Of a stretch of DNA of 64,000 nucleotides, positions 28,818 to 37,626 are shown in pieces (the stretch's first letter is position 1; every line of letters starts with the position of its first letter). The position numbers and the translations under genes were made by a program. The notes under the pieces are model-generated. The model was not told where the DNA came from, did not search any database, and saw only the letters and a list, made by a program, of their open reading frames with translations. This DNA comes from Leptothoe spongobia TAU-MAC 1115. GTDB taxonomy: Bacteria; Cyanobacteriota; Cyanobacteriia; Phormidesmidales; Phormidesmidaceae. Where the stretch lies: assembly GCF_018739885.1 (NCBI RefSeq), contig NZ_JADOES010000001.1:62001-126000 (forward strand), in the 5' to 3' direction.

Positions 28818-30952
28818 GAAATGTAGAGCTGATTGACATAGTCAGACACCATGCGATCGCTATTAAAAATAGGCGCAATGGTGCGAATGGAGGCTTTCAT
28901 TCGTTTCACCCAGCCATGGGAAACGTGGTTGCGATCGCAATCGTAATATAACCGCACAATGTCCCGTTCTAGCTGAGCGTAAAACGATTCTGCATCTATC
29001 GTATCCTGAACATCTTGATCTCTTGTTTCAGCATCTTCACCAATGGTCCAGCCGTTGAGGTGGGCTTTGTACCCTTCACACCACCAGCCATCTAGCACAC
29101 TGAAGTTGATGCCACCGTTAAGGGCCACTTTCTGACCGCTGGTACCCGATGCCTCTAAGGGACGACGGGGGGTGTTGAGCCATAGATCAATGCCCTGGAC
29201 CATCAGCTTGGCTGTATACATGTCATAGTCTTCGATAAAGGCAATCCGGTCCCGCAAATCGGGATGACGACTCCATTCCGCAATGCGTTGAATAATCCGC
29301 TTTCCGGCAGTGTCATTGGGGCGAGCCTTGCCCGCTAGGATGAGCTGTACCGGGCGCTTTTGATTAGAAAAAATACGGGTGAGTCGATTGAGATCACGAA
29401 AAATCAGGTCGCTTCGTTTGTAATCGCTAAAGCGGCGAGCAAATCCGAGGGTAAGCACCTGGGGATCCAACAGCCGTTCCACTGCATTGATATCGTCAGA
29501 GCATTCTTTGCGCTCCTGTCTGGACTTGAGCACGCGATCTCGGGTATAGGCGATCAACCGGGCTTTGAGAATCTGATGTCGCTGCCACAGCCGCTCATCA
29601 GGGATATGCTCAATTTTGCTCCAGGTTTCAGGATCGCTGATGCGTTCGGCCCAGTGTTTACCCAAATAATCCTGGTATAGATCTTCCAACAGGGGAGCAA
29701 TCCAACTACGAGCATGGATACCATTGGTGACATAGCCAATAGCCGCTTTTTTGTCCGAGCGTTCAGCATATAAATTTTGCCAGAGTTGGCGGGATACCTC
29801 TCCGTGCCGTTTACTCACCGCATTAGTTGACCGGGTGAGCTGCAGTGCTAGAGCGGTCATACTAAACACATTAGGGGTTGAGGATTGGGCTCCCAGGGCT
29901 AAAAATTCTGCACGCTCTAGCCCTAACCTGGGCCAGTAGTCAGAAAAGTAGTCCTCCATCATGTCTACGGAAAAAGTTTGACCTGTCGGCACTGGAGTAT
30001 GGGTGGTAAAGAGAGTGCGATCGCAAACATAGGGTTTGACATCGTCTAGGGTGCCACCCATTTGCTCTAACTCAAACCGAGCCAGCTCTAATAGGGCGAA
30101 GGCAGCATGAACATCGTTCAGATGATAAATCGCTGGTTCGATACCCAGTGCTTGCAACATACGTACACCACCCACACCCAAAAGAATTTCTTGAGCTAGC
30201 TGTCTCTCGGGCTTGCCACTGTACAACTGTGCTGTAATCTGACGGTCATCAGTATCGTTCTCAATTACATCTGTATCTAATAGATAAAGTAAGCTGCGCC
30301 CCACCTGGACTTGCCAAACCTGGGCCTTAACCATGCGCTGACGAATAGTCACTCGAATCTTGAGTCGTTGACCATGCTCATTGCAGACCGGAGTCAGCGG
30401 AAGGCTTTCAAAATGATTGTTCCGGTAGTGGGTTTCTTGCCAACCGCTGCGGTTAAGTCGTTGGGCAAAATATCCCTGGCGATAGAGGAGCCCTACCCCC
30501 ACCATGGGGAGTCCCAAATCTGAGGCAGATTTAAGATGGTCGCCTGCTAATACACCAAGGCCACCGCAATATAGGGGCAATGATTCATGGATACCGTACT
30601 CAATACAAAAATAGGCCACCGGGTTATCGGCAGTGATACTAGGGGCTGCTTCCTGGGCCCAGGTATGGTCACGGTGAAGATAAGTTTGAAATTCGGTTGA
30701 TAGTGTTTGCAGTCGTTTGAGATAATTTGGATCCTCTGCCAGCTGCCATAGCCGTTCTGGAGTGATGGTCTGCATTAAGGCCACGGGATTGTGCTGACAG
30801 TCTTGCCATAAATCGGGAGCCAACACTCGAAATAGAGAGCCGCGTTCTGATGTCCAGCTCCACCAGTAGTTGTAAATAAACTGGGTCAATGGCTTCAGGG
30901 GAGGAGGAAGCTTGGTATTGAGGGAGCGACGAAGATTCATGGGCTCTTCCAA
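28814..30952 (-). CDS. glgP: Alpha-glucan (glycogen) phosphorylase, short type
   Basis: Phosphorolytic breakdown of glycogen to glucose-1-phosphate. At 712 residues it is shorter than the about 840-residue animal-type enzyme and fits the Thermus-type GT35 subgroup. Seen: PVAYFCIEYGIHESLPLYCGGLGVLAGDHLKSASDLGLP near the N-terminus, YHLNDVHAAFALLE and, towards the C-terminus, EASGTSGQKVALNGG with the PLP lysine. tab2 follows with a four-base overlap. The gene is transcribed away from avtA. Confidence 0.93.
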   Translation of the reverse strand: MEEPMNLRRSLNTKLPPPLKPLTQFIYNYWWSWTSERGSLFRVLAPDLWQDCQHNPVALMQTITPERLWQLAEDPNYLKRLQTLSTEFQTYLHRDHTWAQEAAPSITADNPVAYFCIEYGIHESLPLYCGGLGVLAGDHLKSASDLGLPMVGVGLLYRQGYFAQRLNRSGWQETHYRNNHFESLPLTPVCNEHGQRLKIRVTIRQRMVKAQVWQVQVGRSLLYLLDTDVIENDTDDRQITAQLYSGKPERQLAQEILLGVGGVRMLQALGIEPAIYHLNDVHAAFALLELARFELEQMGGTLDDVKPYVCDRTLFTTHTPVPTGQTFSVDMMEDYFSDYWPRLGLERAEFLALGAQSSTPNVFSMTALALQLTRSTNAVSKRHGEVSRQLWQNLYAERSDKKAAIGYVTNGIHARSWIAPLLEDLYQDYLGKHWAERISDPETWSKIEHIPDERLWQRHQILKARLIAYTRDRVLKSRQERKECSDDINAVERLLDPQVLTLGFARRFSDYKRSDLIFRDLNRLTRIFSNQKRPVQLILAGKARPNDTAGKRIIQRIAEWSRHPDLRDRIAFIEDYDMYTAKLMVQGIDLWLNTPRRPLEASGTSGQKVALNGGINFSVLDGWWCEGYKAHLNGWTIGEDAETRDQDVQDTIDAESFYAQLERDIVRLYYDCDRNHVSHGWVKRMKASIRTIAPIFNSDRMVSDYVNQLYIS

Positions 30953-31053
30953 GAGGAGGTAGATAACAGGAAATGGGGCTTTGGCTCAAGGCGATCAGCT
31001 CAAAATGGGTGCAGACCTACTGCGATATAGTAAACCAGTCTTAAATCCTGACT

Positions 31054-32316
31054 ATGGCCCCAATACTTACCCAATTTGGTCAACAAATGTCCCACCTCAC
31101 AGGGGTGCGGGCAATCATGAAAGATATCATCGAAACTCTGCAGTCGGGCCAGTCTGCAGAGTTTATTAACTTAAGCGCGGGTAATCCGGTAATTTTGCCG
31201 GAGGTGGAGCAGCTGTGGCGCGACTGTACAGCGGATTTACTGGCCAGTTCAGACTATGGGGAAGTGGTCTGTCGATATGGGTCTAGCCGTGGTTATGAAC
31301 CTCTGATTGATGCGATCTCAACCGATTTCAATCAGCGCTATGGCCTCAGCCTCAAACCCGAGAATATTTTGATTACCCCCGGTAGTCAGTCCCTCTACTT
31401 TCTGGCCGCCAATTCCTTTGGCGGCTATACGACCGAGGGACAGCTCAAGGAAATTATCTTACCCCTGAGTCCAGACTACACAGGCTATGGTGGTGTTTCA
31501 CTCTATCCGGAAGCTGTACGAGCCTATCAGCCCACCCTAGAGGTGGATACCGCTGCTCACCGATTTAAGTACCGACCAGATTTTAGTCAGCTGACCATTA
31601 CTGAACAGACTGGGTTTGTCCTATTTTCCCGCCCCTGTAATCCTACCGGCAATGTCCTTTCTGATGATGAGGTAAAACGTATTGCCACACTGGCAGCCAA
31701 TGTCCCTGTCTTTATTGACTCTGCCTATGCGCCGCCGTTCCCAGCCCTAAATTTTACTGAGATGACGCCCGTGTTAGCCCCCAATGTGGTTCATGGTATA
31801 AGTCTTTCGAAAGCGGGACTGCCTGGTGAGCGGGTGGGCATTGCCATTGGCGATGCGGCCACAATTCGCATCCTAGAATCATTCCAGACCAATCTATGTA
31901 TCCATTCCTCCCGCTATGGTCAAGCCATTGCAGCTAAGGCCATTGCCTCGGGAGCGTTAGCCGAGATTTCTAAAACTGCCATTCGTCCCCACTACCAACA
32001 AAAATTTGCGGTGATCGAGTCCACCTTGGATGAAACGATGCCCGATGTGCCATGGTATCTCCATCGGGCTGAAGGTTCTATCTTTGCCTGGTTATGGCTC
32101 CAGGACCTACCGATGGACGATCAAGCCTTCTACCAAGCACTTAAGCAATATGGGGTGATCATTGTTCCTGGGAGTCCCTTTTTTCCTGGTCTACGAAATG
32201 ACTGGGAGCATAAGCATCAGTGCTTTAGGATTAGCCTGACGGATACAGCTGAGAGAATCGAGATTGCAATCCGTCGGCTGGCCAACTTGACCGAGGAAGT
32301 CTATGGGCAAGGGTAG
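31054..32316 (+). CDS. avtA: Valine-pyruvate aminotransferase
   Basis: 420-residue class I/II PLP aminotransferase that interconverts valine and alanine. Family-specific start FGQQMSHLTGVRAIMKDIIETL, then FINLSAGNPVILPEV, the glycine-rich YGSSRGYEPLIDAI, and the PLP lysine in HGISLSKAGLPGERVG. The final IVPGSPFFPGL and RISL (carboxylate Arg) are as expected for AvtA. rimM starts 34 bases after the stop. Confidence 0.9.
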   Translation: MAPILTQFGQQMSHLTGVRAIMKDIIETLQSGQSAEFINLSAGNPVILPEVEQLWRDCTADLLASSDYGEVVCRYGSSRGYEPLIDAISTDFNQRYGLSLKPENILITPGSQSLYFLAANSFGGYTTEGQLKEIILPLSPDYTGYGGVSLYPEAVRAYQPTLEVDTAAHRFKYRPDFSQLTITEQTGFVLFSRPCNPTGNVLSDDEVKRIATLAANVPVFIDSAYAPPFPALNFTEMTPVLAPNVVHGISLSKAGLPGERVGIAIGDAATIRILESFQTNLCIHSSRYGQAIAAKAIASGALAEISKTAIRPHYQQKFAVIESTLDETMPDVPWYLHRAEGSIFAWLWLQDLPMDDQAFYQALKQYGVIIVPGSPFFPGLRNDWEHKHQCFRISLTDTAERIEIAIRRLANLTEEVYGQG

Positions 32317-32350
32317 CCAAGGTAGCGTAATTTTAATCAAAAACACACCC

Positions 32351-32923
32351 ATGCCTTCTCCTGAAACTGCCGAAATCGATTGGCTCCCCATTGGCCGCAT
32401 TGTTGGCCCCCATGGTCTCAATGGCGAGGTTAGAGTCTATCCAGATACCGATTTTCCAGAACGGTTTGAGCAGCCTGGGCAGCGCTGGTTGCTCAAGTCT
32501 GGAAGCTCAACCCCAGAGCCGATCAAGCTGATTAAGGGTCGATTTCAAGATGGGAAAGGTCTTTATATTCTGAAACTGGCTGGGATTAATCATCGAGATC
32601 AGGCAGAGGCGTTGCGGGATGCCAAGTTGTTGGTAACGGTTGATGATCGTCTACCGCTAGAGCCAGGGGAATTTCATGTGGGAGATCTCATGGGCCTGGC
32701 CGTTATTGTACAGACTACTGGAGAGCAGATCGGCACAGTGATCGATGTTTATCGGGCTGGGAATGATTTATTAGAAGTGACGCTGATTCCGACAAGCCTT
32801 GAACATGCGCCTCAAGACAAGCCTCGAACTGTACTCATTCCTTTTGTGGAAGCGATTGTGCCAGTGGTTGACTTAGCCCAAAGACGGATTGAAATTACCC
32901 CACCGGCTGGCCTAATTGACTAG
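32351..32923 (+). CDS. rimM: Ribosome maturation factor
   Basis: Helps assemble the 30S head by binding S19. About 190 residues: N-terminal barrel WLPIGRIVGPHGLNGEVRVYPDTDFPERFEQPGQRWL, then a PRC-barrel domain (GEFHVGDLMGLAVIV, LIPFVEAIVPVVDLAQRRIEITPPAGLID). An in-frame ATG at 32303 lies inside the end of avtA, but the one at 32351 gives the normal N-terminus. Converges with the transposase-like gene. Confidence 0.93.
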   Translation: MPSPETAEIDWLPIGRIVGPHGLNGEVRVYPDTDFPERFEQPGQRWLLKSGSSTPEPIKLIKGRFQDGKGLYILKLAGINHRDQAEALRDAKLLVTVDDRLPLEPGEFHVGDLMGLAVIVQTTGEQIGTVIDVYRAGNDLLEVTLIPTSLEHAPQDKPRTVLIPFVEAIVPVVDLAQRRIEITPPAGLID

Positions 32924-32938
32924 GGTTGGGTCGGTCAT

Positions 32939-33421
32939 TCAACCTTCTATCCTCAATCCAGCTGCATGGGCCTGGCTGGTTAGCAATCGTCGAATCCGCT
33001 CCAGGGTTTTGGGATCATTGATGCGTTGCTCTTGATATCCTCGTTTCCATACAGGAGCGCCCGGCACGCCTCTGACAAGATTGATGCGTTTAGCCGCTGC
33101 CGCCTTAAATCCCGCGACAAATGAGGAGAGGGCACGCGGTTTTAGTGGGCTTTGGCGCAGACTGGGTGGTTCATTGTTGACCACAGCTACTAATGCTCGT
33201 ACACCATTGGGTAGGACTGTCCAAAGATCTAGTGCTATATCCCGCTGATGAGCAGCAGCGATCTGTCGCCATTCATCCGCTGCAATCTGCCCCGAAGGAT
33301 TCAGCTGGGTATGTTCACCCAGGCGTTCGCCAAACAGAAATTCTTCTTGATGGGTTGATAGATGAACGTGATAAAACGTGGCGCTGGTTTGGGAGTGACC
33401 CAACTGGAATAAACTAGCCAA
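32939..33421 (-). CDS. Transposase-like protein of REP/Y1 type, HUH motif lost
   Basis: 160 residues whose frame follows REP-associated tyrosine transposases: FYHVHLSTHQEEFLFGE (strand 1), LNPSGQIAADEWRQIAA, DLWTVLPNGVRALVAVV, FVAGFKAAAAKRINLVRGVPGAPVWKRGYQEQRI. Where active members have NHVH (the HUH metal site) this one has NGVR (72-75); a candidate catalytic Tyr (129) remains. The frame is intact, so it may be a domesticated, non-transposing derivative. A perfect 50-bp palindrome lies 90 bases upstream, which fits the usual pairing of such genes with palindromic repeats. Confidence 0.7.
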   Translation of the reverse strand: MASLFQLGHSQTSATFYHVHLSTHQEEFLFGERLGEHTQLNPSGQIAADEWRQIAAAHQRDIALDLWTVLPNGVRALVAVVNNEPPSLRQSPLKPRALSSFVAGFKAAAAKRINLVRGVPGAPVWKRGYQEQRINDPKTLERIRRLLTSQAHAAGLRIEG

Positions 33422-33511
33422 CCTTCCCTCAGTGCCTATCGAGGCATTGTGTTGTCTTCTGTTGGTCTAGATTTCCCAAAAAATTATATGAATTCCCGCT
33501 ACCTTAAAACG

Positions 33512-33561
33512 CGATTTCCCCTGTGGGGACGTTCCATGGAACGTCCCCACAGGGGAAATCG
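33512..33561. repeat. Perfect 50-bp palindrome with CGTTCCATGGAACG core
   Basis: Each half is CGATTTCCCCTGTGGGGACG plus TTCCA, mirrored exactly about CCATGG. It lies between the transposase-like gene and tRNA-Leu. Its core CGTTCCATGGAACG recurs at 56513-56548 with different arms. No T run follows, so it is not a typical terminator. It resembles a REP-like hairpin element. Confidence 0.85.
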
Positions 33562-33574
33562 ATTTTGATTCCAA

Positions 33575-33657
33575 TGGGCAGAGCGAGACTCGAACTCGCA
33601 TGACCAAAGGCCGCCACATTTTGAGTGTGGTGCGTCTACCAATTTCGCCATCCGCCC
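33575..33657 (-). tRNA. tRNA-Leu (CAA)
   Basis: 83 bases on the minus strand. Acceptor arms GGGCGGA and TCTGCCC pair with one G-T. The anticodon arm CCACA-CTCAAAA-TGTGG gives anticodon CAA. A long variable arm is present, as in class II tRNA-Leu, and the T arm contains GTTCGAGTC. Discriminator A; CCA is not encoded. Its 5' end lies within the 3' end of the M48 protease gene. Confidence 0.95.
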
Positions 33658-34526
33658 GTAGCTTCAACATTATAGTTGATACTGCGCGTTTGTAGGAGTT
33701 TTTGATAATCTTGGGTGCTATGCCACTGGGTGACTTCCTTGGCCCGCAAGACTGGGACCGGATGAGTCAGATCCTGAGTACGCATTTGCTTGAGAAAAAG
33801 ACCAAGCTGGTCATGACTTAGATCTTCATAGGCCTGGGCCTGGGCCAGAAAAGCATCCAGATTTAGTTGGGGCGAGAGCGTAGCAGACCCGCCGGTCAGT
33901 TTCATCAATACCGAGGCCACTGTACGAGAATCTTGGCTGACAAGAAGGGCAGCACGATCGCAAGTAAACTCAGCGCAGCGGACCCATTCCATAATCTGGC
34001 TTTGTAAGTTTTGCGCTAGAACAGGCCCCAAGGGCAATTGACTAGCCGCCAATGCAATCAGATTCGCCAGGGTTAGATAGACACCGTGATCACATTTGAG
34101 ATGCCCCAATTCGTGACCAATGACAGATTGGAGTTCCTTGGCATTGATCAGTTCAATCAATGCAGTATGGACCACAATAAAGGGTTGCTTGCCCCGCATG
34201 GCAAAGGTATAGGCATTGGGAATCGGATGCTGCTTTATATACAGCTGGGGCTGTTCAATATCTAAAATTTGACAGGCTTCAACCAGCAGACTGTAGATAT
34301 CGGGGAGCTGATCAGGCCCTACCAAAACGCTAGTAGCAATATTTTCCAAATAAAAAAAATGCTCTACTGTCGGCCTCAGCAAGGTTCGTATTGCCAGGCC
34401 TAGACCTGGCAATTGCTTAAGAGATTCAGTGGCTTGCAAATCTAAAGGATGGCGGAAATGATTGGCCCGCAATCCGGTCAAAATAGACTTATCATCCACG
34501 TTATCCACCTCACTGATGTCTAACAC
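33636..34526 (-). CDS. M48-family metalloprotease
   Basis: 296 residues. The zinc site is HELGH (138-142), with a downstream Glu in WVRCAEFTCDRAALL, the third ligand region of M48 peptidases. Cyanobacterial members of this kind (YKQHPIPNAYTFAMRGK) are conserved and may be membrane-associated quality-control proteases, though no strong transmembrane helix is seen. The last seven codons and the TAG stop lie inside the tRNA-Leu gene (the stop is the GGTAG of the D-arm). The C-terminus may therefore have been reset by the tRNA. Confidence 0.88.
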   Translation of the reverse strand: MLDISEVDNVDDKSILTGLRANHFRHPLDLQATESLKQLPGLGLAIRTLLRPTVEHFFYLENIATSVLVGPDQLPDIYSLLVEACQILDIEQPQLYIKQHPIPNAYTFAMRGKQPFIVVHTALIELINAKELQSVIGHELGHLKCDHGVYLTLANLIALAASQLPLGPVLAQNLQSQIMEWVRCAEFTCDRAALLVSQDSRTVASVLMKLTGGSATLSPQLNLDAFLAQAQAYEDLSHDQLGLFLKQMRTQDLTHPVPVLRAKEVTQWHSTQDYQKLLQTRSINYNVEATGGWRNW

Positions 34527-34552
34527 TACGCTTATAGTGTAGCGGGCCTACC

Positions 34553-35938
34553 CTAAACAACAACTGGCCGCTCCTTAGAGACTGCAGTGATGGTAGTATC
34601 CTCACCCTGAACACGACGTCGTAACTTCGCACCCACAGCTGTCAGCTTAGCTTCAATATTTTCATAGCCTCGATCTAGATGATGCAGACCGTGCAGGGTG
34701 GTTTTACCTTCAGCAGCTAGACCTGCTACAAGTAAAGCTGCAGCTGCTCTCAGATCAGTGCCAGTGACTGGTGCGCCTGATAAAAAGGGCACTCCACGGA
34801 TGACGGCAGTATTACCCGTGAGGCGAATATTTGCTCCCATCCGATTAAACTCAGCTACATGCTGTAAGCGATTTTCAAAGACAGTTTCTGTAATGACGCT
34901 GTTTCCCTCTGCCAGGGTAGTTAGAGCCATAAACTGAGCCTGCATATCCGTAGGAAACCCTGGATGGGGACGAGTCTCAATCTCAACGGGCAAGAGGCGT
35001 TGACCTGGCACAATTCGGACTCGGCTATGACCTTCCATCTCAATTTTGGTACCAGCTTCAGCCAGCTTGGCAATTATGGGGGTTAAATGCTCGGGAATAA
35101 TGGGCGATAGGCTAATGGGGGACTTGGTCATGGCCCCAGCCAACATAAAAGTACCAGCTTCAACCCGATCTGGGATGATGCCGTAGTCAGTAGAGTGGAG
35201 ACTCGGAACACCAGCAATGGTAATGGTATTGGTGCCAGCACCACGAATACGAGCTCCCATGGCACGGCAGAAATTGGCCAAGTCTAATACTTCTGGTTCT
35301 TGAGCCGCATTTTCAATGACGGTTTCTCCTTCAGCTAAGGTAGCAGCCATCATCAGCGTCTCTGTAGCTCCAACACTGGGATAGTCCAGATAAATTTTGC
35401 CGCCTTTGAGTCGACCACGACTACCCGGCACATAGGCATGGACGATGCCATGGTCCATGTGGACTTCTGCACCCAGAGCCTGCAAGCCACGAATATGAAG
35501 AGCTACAGGGCGAGCACCAATAGCACAACCTCCAGGCAAAGGGATACGGGCCACACCCAAGCGAGCCAGCAAAGGACCAATGACAAAGAAACTGGCTCTG
35601 AGTTTACTGACAATTTCGTATGGTGCACGGGAGTGACTGATGTCACTGGCATCTACATCAAGAGTATCGCCATCACGAGATACCTTGACGCCCAGTGCTT
35701 TAAGCACGTCTGCCATACGGCCAATGTCAACCAGATTTGGAATATTACGAATTCGGCAGTCCTGAGAGCACAGGATGGTTCCTGCCATGACGACTAAAGC
35801 CGAGTTTTTTGCCCCACTGATGGGAATGTGGCCGTCCAAGGGGCGTTTGCCCCAGATTTCAATGACAGGTGCAGACTCGCTGGAGGAGCGTTTATCAGCC
35901 TGAAGTGAGGTATTGATGGGATTGTCCTCCGAATTCAA
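34553..35938 (-). CDS. murA: UDP-N-acetylglucosamine 1-carboxyvinyltransferase
   Basis: First committed step of peptidoglycan synthesis. The 461 residues hold [20 protein letters not shown] (substrate Lys/Asn), the catalytic Cys138 in [15 protein letters not shown], and the later [22 protein letters not shown] and [18 protein letters not shown]. The N-terminal 22 residues are polar and absent from short family members, so a start slightly inside is possible. 26 bases separate it from the M48 gene downstream. Confidence 0.96.
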   Translation of the reverse strand: MNSEDNPINTSLQADKRSSSESAPVIEIWGKRPLDGHIPISGAKNSALVVMAGTILCSQDCRIRNIPNLVDIGRMADVLKALGVKVSRDGDTLDVDASDISHSRAPYEIVSKLRASFFVIGPLLARLGVARIPLPGGCAIGARPVALHIRGLQALGAEVHMDHGIVHAYVPGSRGRLKGGKIYLDYPSVGATETLMMAATLAEGETVIENAAQEPEVLDLANFCRAMGARIRGAGTNTITIAGVPSLHSTDYGIIPDRVEAGTFMLAGAMTKSPISLSPIIPEHLTPIIAKLAEAGTKIEMEGHSRVRIVPGQRLLPVEIETRPHPGFPTDMQAQFMALTTLAEGNSVITETVFENRLQHVAEFNRMGANIRLTGNTAVIRGVPFLSGAPVTGTDLRAAAALLVAGLAAEGKTTLHGLHHLDRGYENIEAKLTAVGAKLRRRVQGEDTTITAVSKERPVVV

Positions 35939-36181
35939 TAAAGTTAAGACTCAGCCACACAAGAACACAAAATTGACACGAAAACCAGTTTTGTCAATAT
36001 TGGTGATGATTCTATCTGAAAGTACTTATTTGTTAAGTCATATTAATATCCTTTTGTCTCTCTACAGATGTTTTAGATTTTCTGAAATGTAAAACACGAT
36101 GAGTTTTACGAAAAAATGGGTATTGACGAATCACTCTCCTTGCTAGACGATAAGAAGCTATGGCTGCTTTTGTAGTCTTGT

Positions 36182-36265
36182 GCGGAACTGGCGGAATTGG
36201 TAGACGCGCTAGATTCAGGTTCTAGTGTTCGCAAGGACTTCCGGGTTCAAGTCCCGGGTTCCGCA
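36182..36265 (+). tRNA. tRNA-Leu (CAG)
   Basis: 84 bases. Acceptor GCGGAAC/GTTCCGC pairs perfectly. The anticodon arm CTAGA-TTCAGGT-TCTAG gives CAG. The long variable arm and GGTTCAAGTCC T arm are clear. Discriminator A, no encoded CCA. Second tRNA-Leu of the window. Confidence 0.96.
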
Positions 36266-36622
36266 TACCCTAATTTTTTCCAGTTGGATTGATTGCGCGT
36301 TCAGACGTCCGAATTTATACGTCTGTCAAAACACCTCTATGTTTAGGGGATATCAGTGCTATTATTCAGTTTTTCTTATTTATTCAGACTTTTTTATCGA
36401 TTATTCAGCCAATGCTCAGAAAAATGGCATTGACTATTCAGCCAATGCTCAGAAAAATGGCATTGACTATTCAGCCAATGCTCAGAAAAGTAAAGTCTTG
36501 AAGATATCCATGGTCTAGTAGCGTTTGCTGAACGGCTGAACGGTAGTAGTGTTACTTCACTGCCCAGCTGACAGTTTAGGGCTATGTAGGTAATCAGAAC
36601 CGTAGCCCACAATAACGTCTGG
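36266..36622. other. Non-coding region with a tandem array after tRNA-Leu
   Basis: 357 bases between tRNA-Leu(CAG) and the rRNA methyltransferase gene. A 33-bp tandem array lies at 36399-36489 (separate entry). An open frame runs through the array rightward, but it would start inside the tRNA, so I do not call a protein. No other feature seen. Confidence 0.5.
36399..36489 (+). repeat. 33-bp tandem repeat, 2.8 units
   Basis: Unit pattern GA(T/C)TATTCAGCCAATGCTC then AGAAAAATGGCATT, at 36399-36431, 36432-36464 and a partial at 36465-36489. Each full unit holds CAATGC...GCATTG, a six-base stem. The 33-bp period keeps an open frame (DYSANAQKNGI), but coding is doubtful. Units differ at a single base, so the array is recent or kept uniform. 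Confidence 0.9.
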
Positions 36623-37411
36623 ATGTTAGAAACCTCTGCAACAATTACCAGCACTAAGAACCCTTTGGCCAAGCAGTTTCGTAAGCTCCATCAGGCAAAG
36701 GAGCGACGTCGCCAAAATATGTTTTTGCTAGAGGGTACCCATCTGTTACAGGAGGCTTGTGCGATTAAGTATCCCCTGAATCAGGTGGTGGCAACGGAGG
36801 ACTGGTGTCGTGCCCATCCTGATTTGTTGAATCTGTTGCAACGCTTTACCACCGACATCCGTTTGGTTACGCCTGAAGTCCTAGACAGCATGTGTACAAC
36901 CGTAAGTCCTGATGGTGTGGTGGCTATTGCTCAACGGTACGATATACCAACGATTGCGAGAACTGTCTCCCTGGGAGTAGCACTTGAGCGATTACAGGAT
37001 CCTGGCAACTTGGGAACGGTAATTCGCACTGCAGTAGCCTCTGGGTGCGATCGCATCTGGCTAACGGCTGACAGTGTAGATGTGGATCATCCCAAAGTGC
37101 TAAGAGCGACAGCAGGACAATGGTTTCGATTACCTCCCCAGACCGTCCCCACCTTAGAGGGATTGGGGGAACTAGGTGTTCAGCTTGTGGCCACCACGCC
37201 AGTAGCTTCCTTGGACTATTGGGACCTAGATCTGCGACAGCCGACGATATTTCTCATGGGTAATGAAGGGGCTGGGCTATCTGAACAGACAATGGAACTG
37301 GCGACTCATCACGTTAAAATCCCCCTGGCGGCTGGGGTGGAATCTTTGAATGTTGCGATCGCAACTGCGGTACTACTCTATGAAGCCAAACGTCAGCGTC
37401 AGGACTGTTGA
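36623..37411 (+). CDS. TrmH/SpoU-family RNA 2'-O-methyltransferase
   Basis: 262 residues. An N-terminal substrate-binding part (KQFRKLHQAKERRRQNMFLLEGTHLLQEA) leads to the knotted SPOUT domain: LERLQDPGNLGTVIRTAVASG, FLMGNEGAGLS and IPLAAGVESLNVAIATAVLLYEAKR, the three SpoU motifs. This layout is found in 23S rRNA Gm2251-type and related enzymes; the exact RNA target is uncertain. Its last codons overlap the convergent small gene by 13 bases. Confidence 0.9.
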   Translation: MLETSATITSTKNPLAKQFRKLHQAKERRRQNMFLLEGTHLLQEACAIKYPLNQVVATEDWCRAHPDLLNLLQRFTTDIRLVTPEVLDSMCTTVSPDGVVAIAQRYDIPTIARTVSLGVALERLQDPGNLGTVIRTAVASGCDRIWLTADSVDVDHPKVLRATAGQWFRLPPQTVPTLEGLGELGVQLVATTPVASLDYWDLDLRQPTIFLMGNEGAGLSEQTMELATHHVKIPLAAGVESLNVAIATAVLLYEAKRQRQDC

Positions 37412-37626
37412 GAACTGGGCTGAGTGGTTTGGATGTTTTGGGTCGCATGAGAACTGAGTGGAAGCACTTTGGCATTCTCTGGCTCAGATGCTTTGGAGCC
37501 ACTGTCCGGCAACACGTTTTCTTCCCTTTCTCCCACAAGTGGCTCTCCCAAAAGCTCGTCCAAGTGCTCTAAAGACTGCATAAAGTCTGCCACAGCAGAC
37601 TGTCGTAGCTGATGACGTTTGTCCAT
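37399..37626 (-). CDS. Small hypothetical protein, 75 aa
   Basis: Starts MDKRHQLRQSAVADFMQSLEHLDELLG, an amphipathic helical start that looks like real coding, then a Ser/Glu/Pro-rich low-complexity tail. It converges on the RNA methyltransferase gene with a 13-base overlap. No motif or function recognised. A conserved small cyanobacterial protein is my best guess. Confidence 0.5.
   Translation of the reverse strand: MDKRHQLRQSAVADFMQSLEHLDELLGEPLVGEREENVLPDSGSKASEPENAKVLPLSSHATQNIQTTQPSSQQS

Noticed and set aside
33512..33561. Rho-independent terminator
   Set aside because: The palindrome is perfect, but no T run follows in either direction and the same core occurs elsewhere, so a dispersed repeat is the better reading.
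36399..36489. CRISPR array
   Set aside because: The 33-bp units are directly adjacent without spacers, so this is a tandem repeat and not a repeat-spacer array. No cas gene is nearby.
36225..36518. Rightward 97-codon frame across the 33-bp tandem repeat
   Set aside because: It would begin inside tRNA-Leu(CAG) and its only notable part is the repeat itself; a repeat with a period divisible by three stays open by itself.
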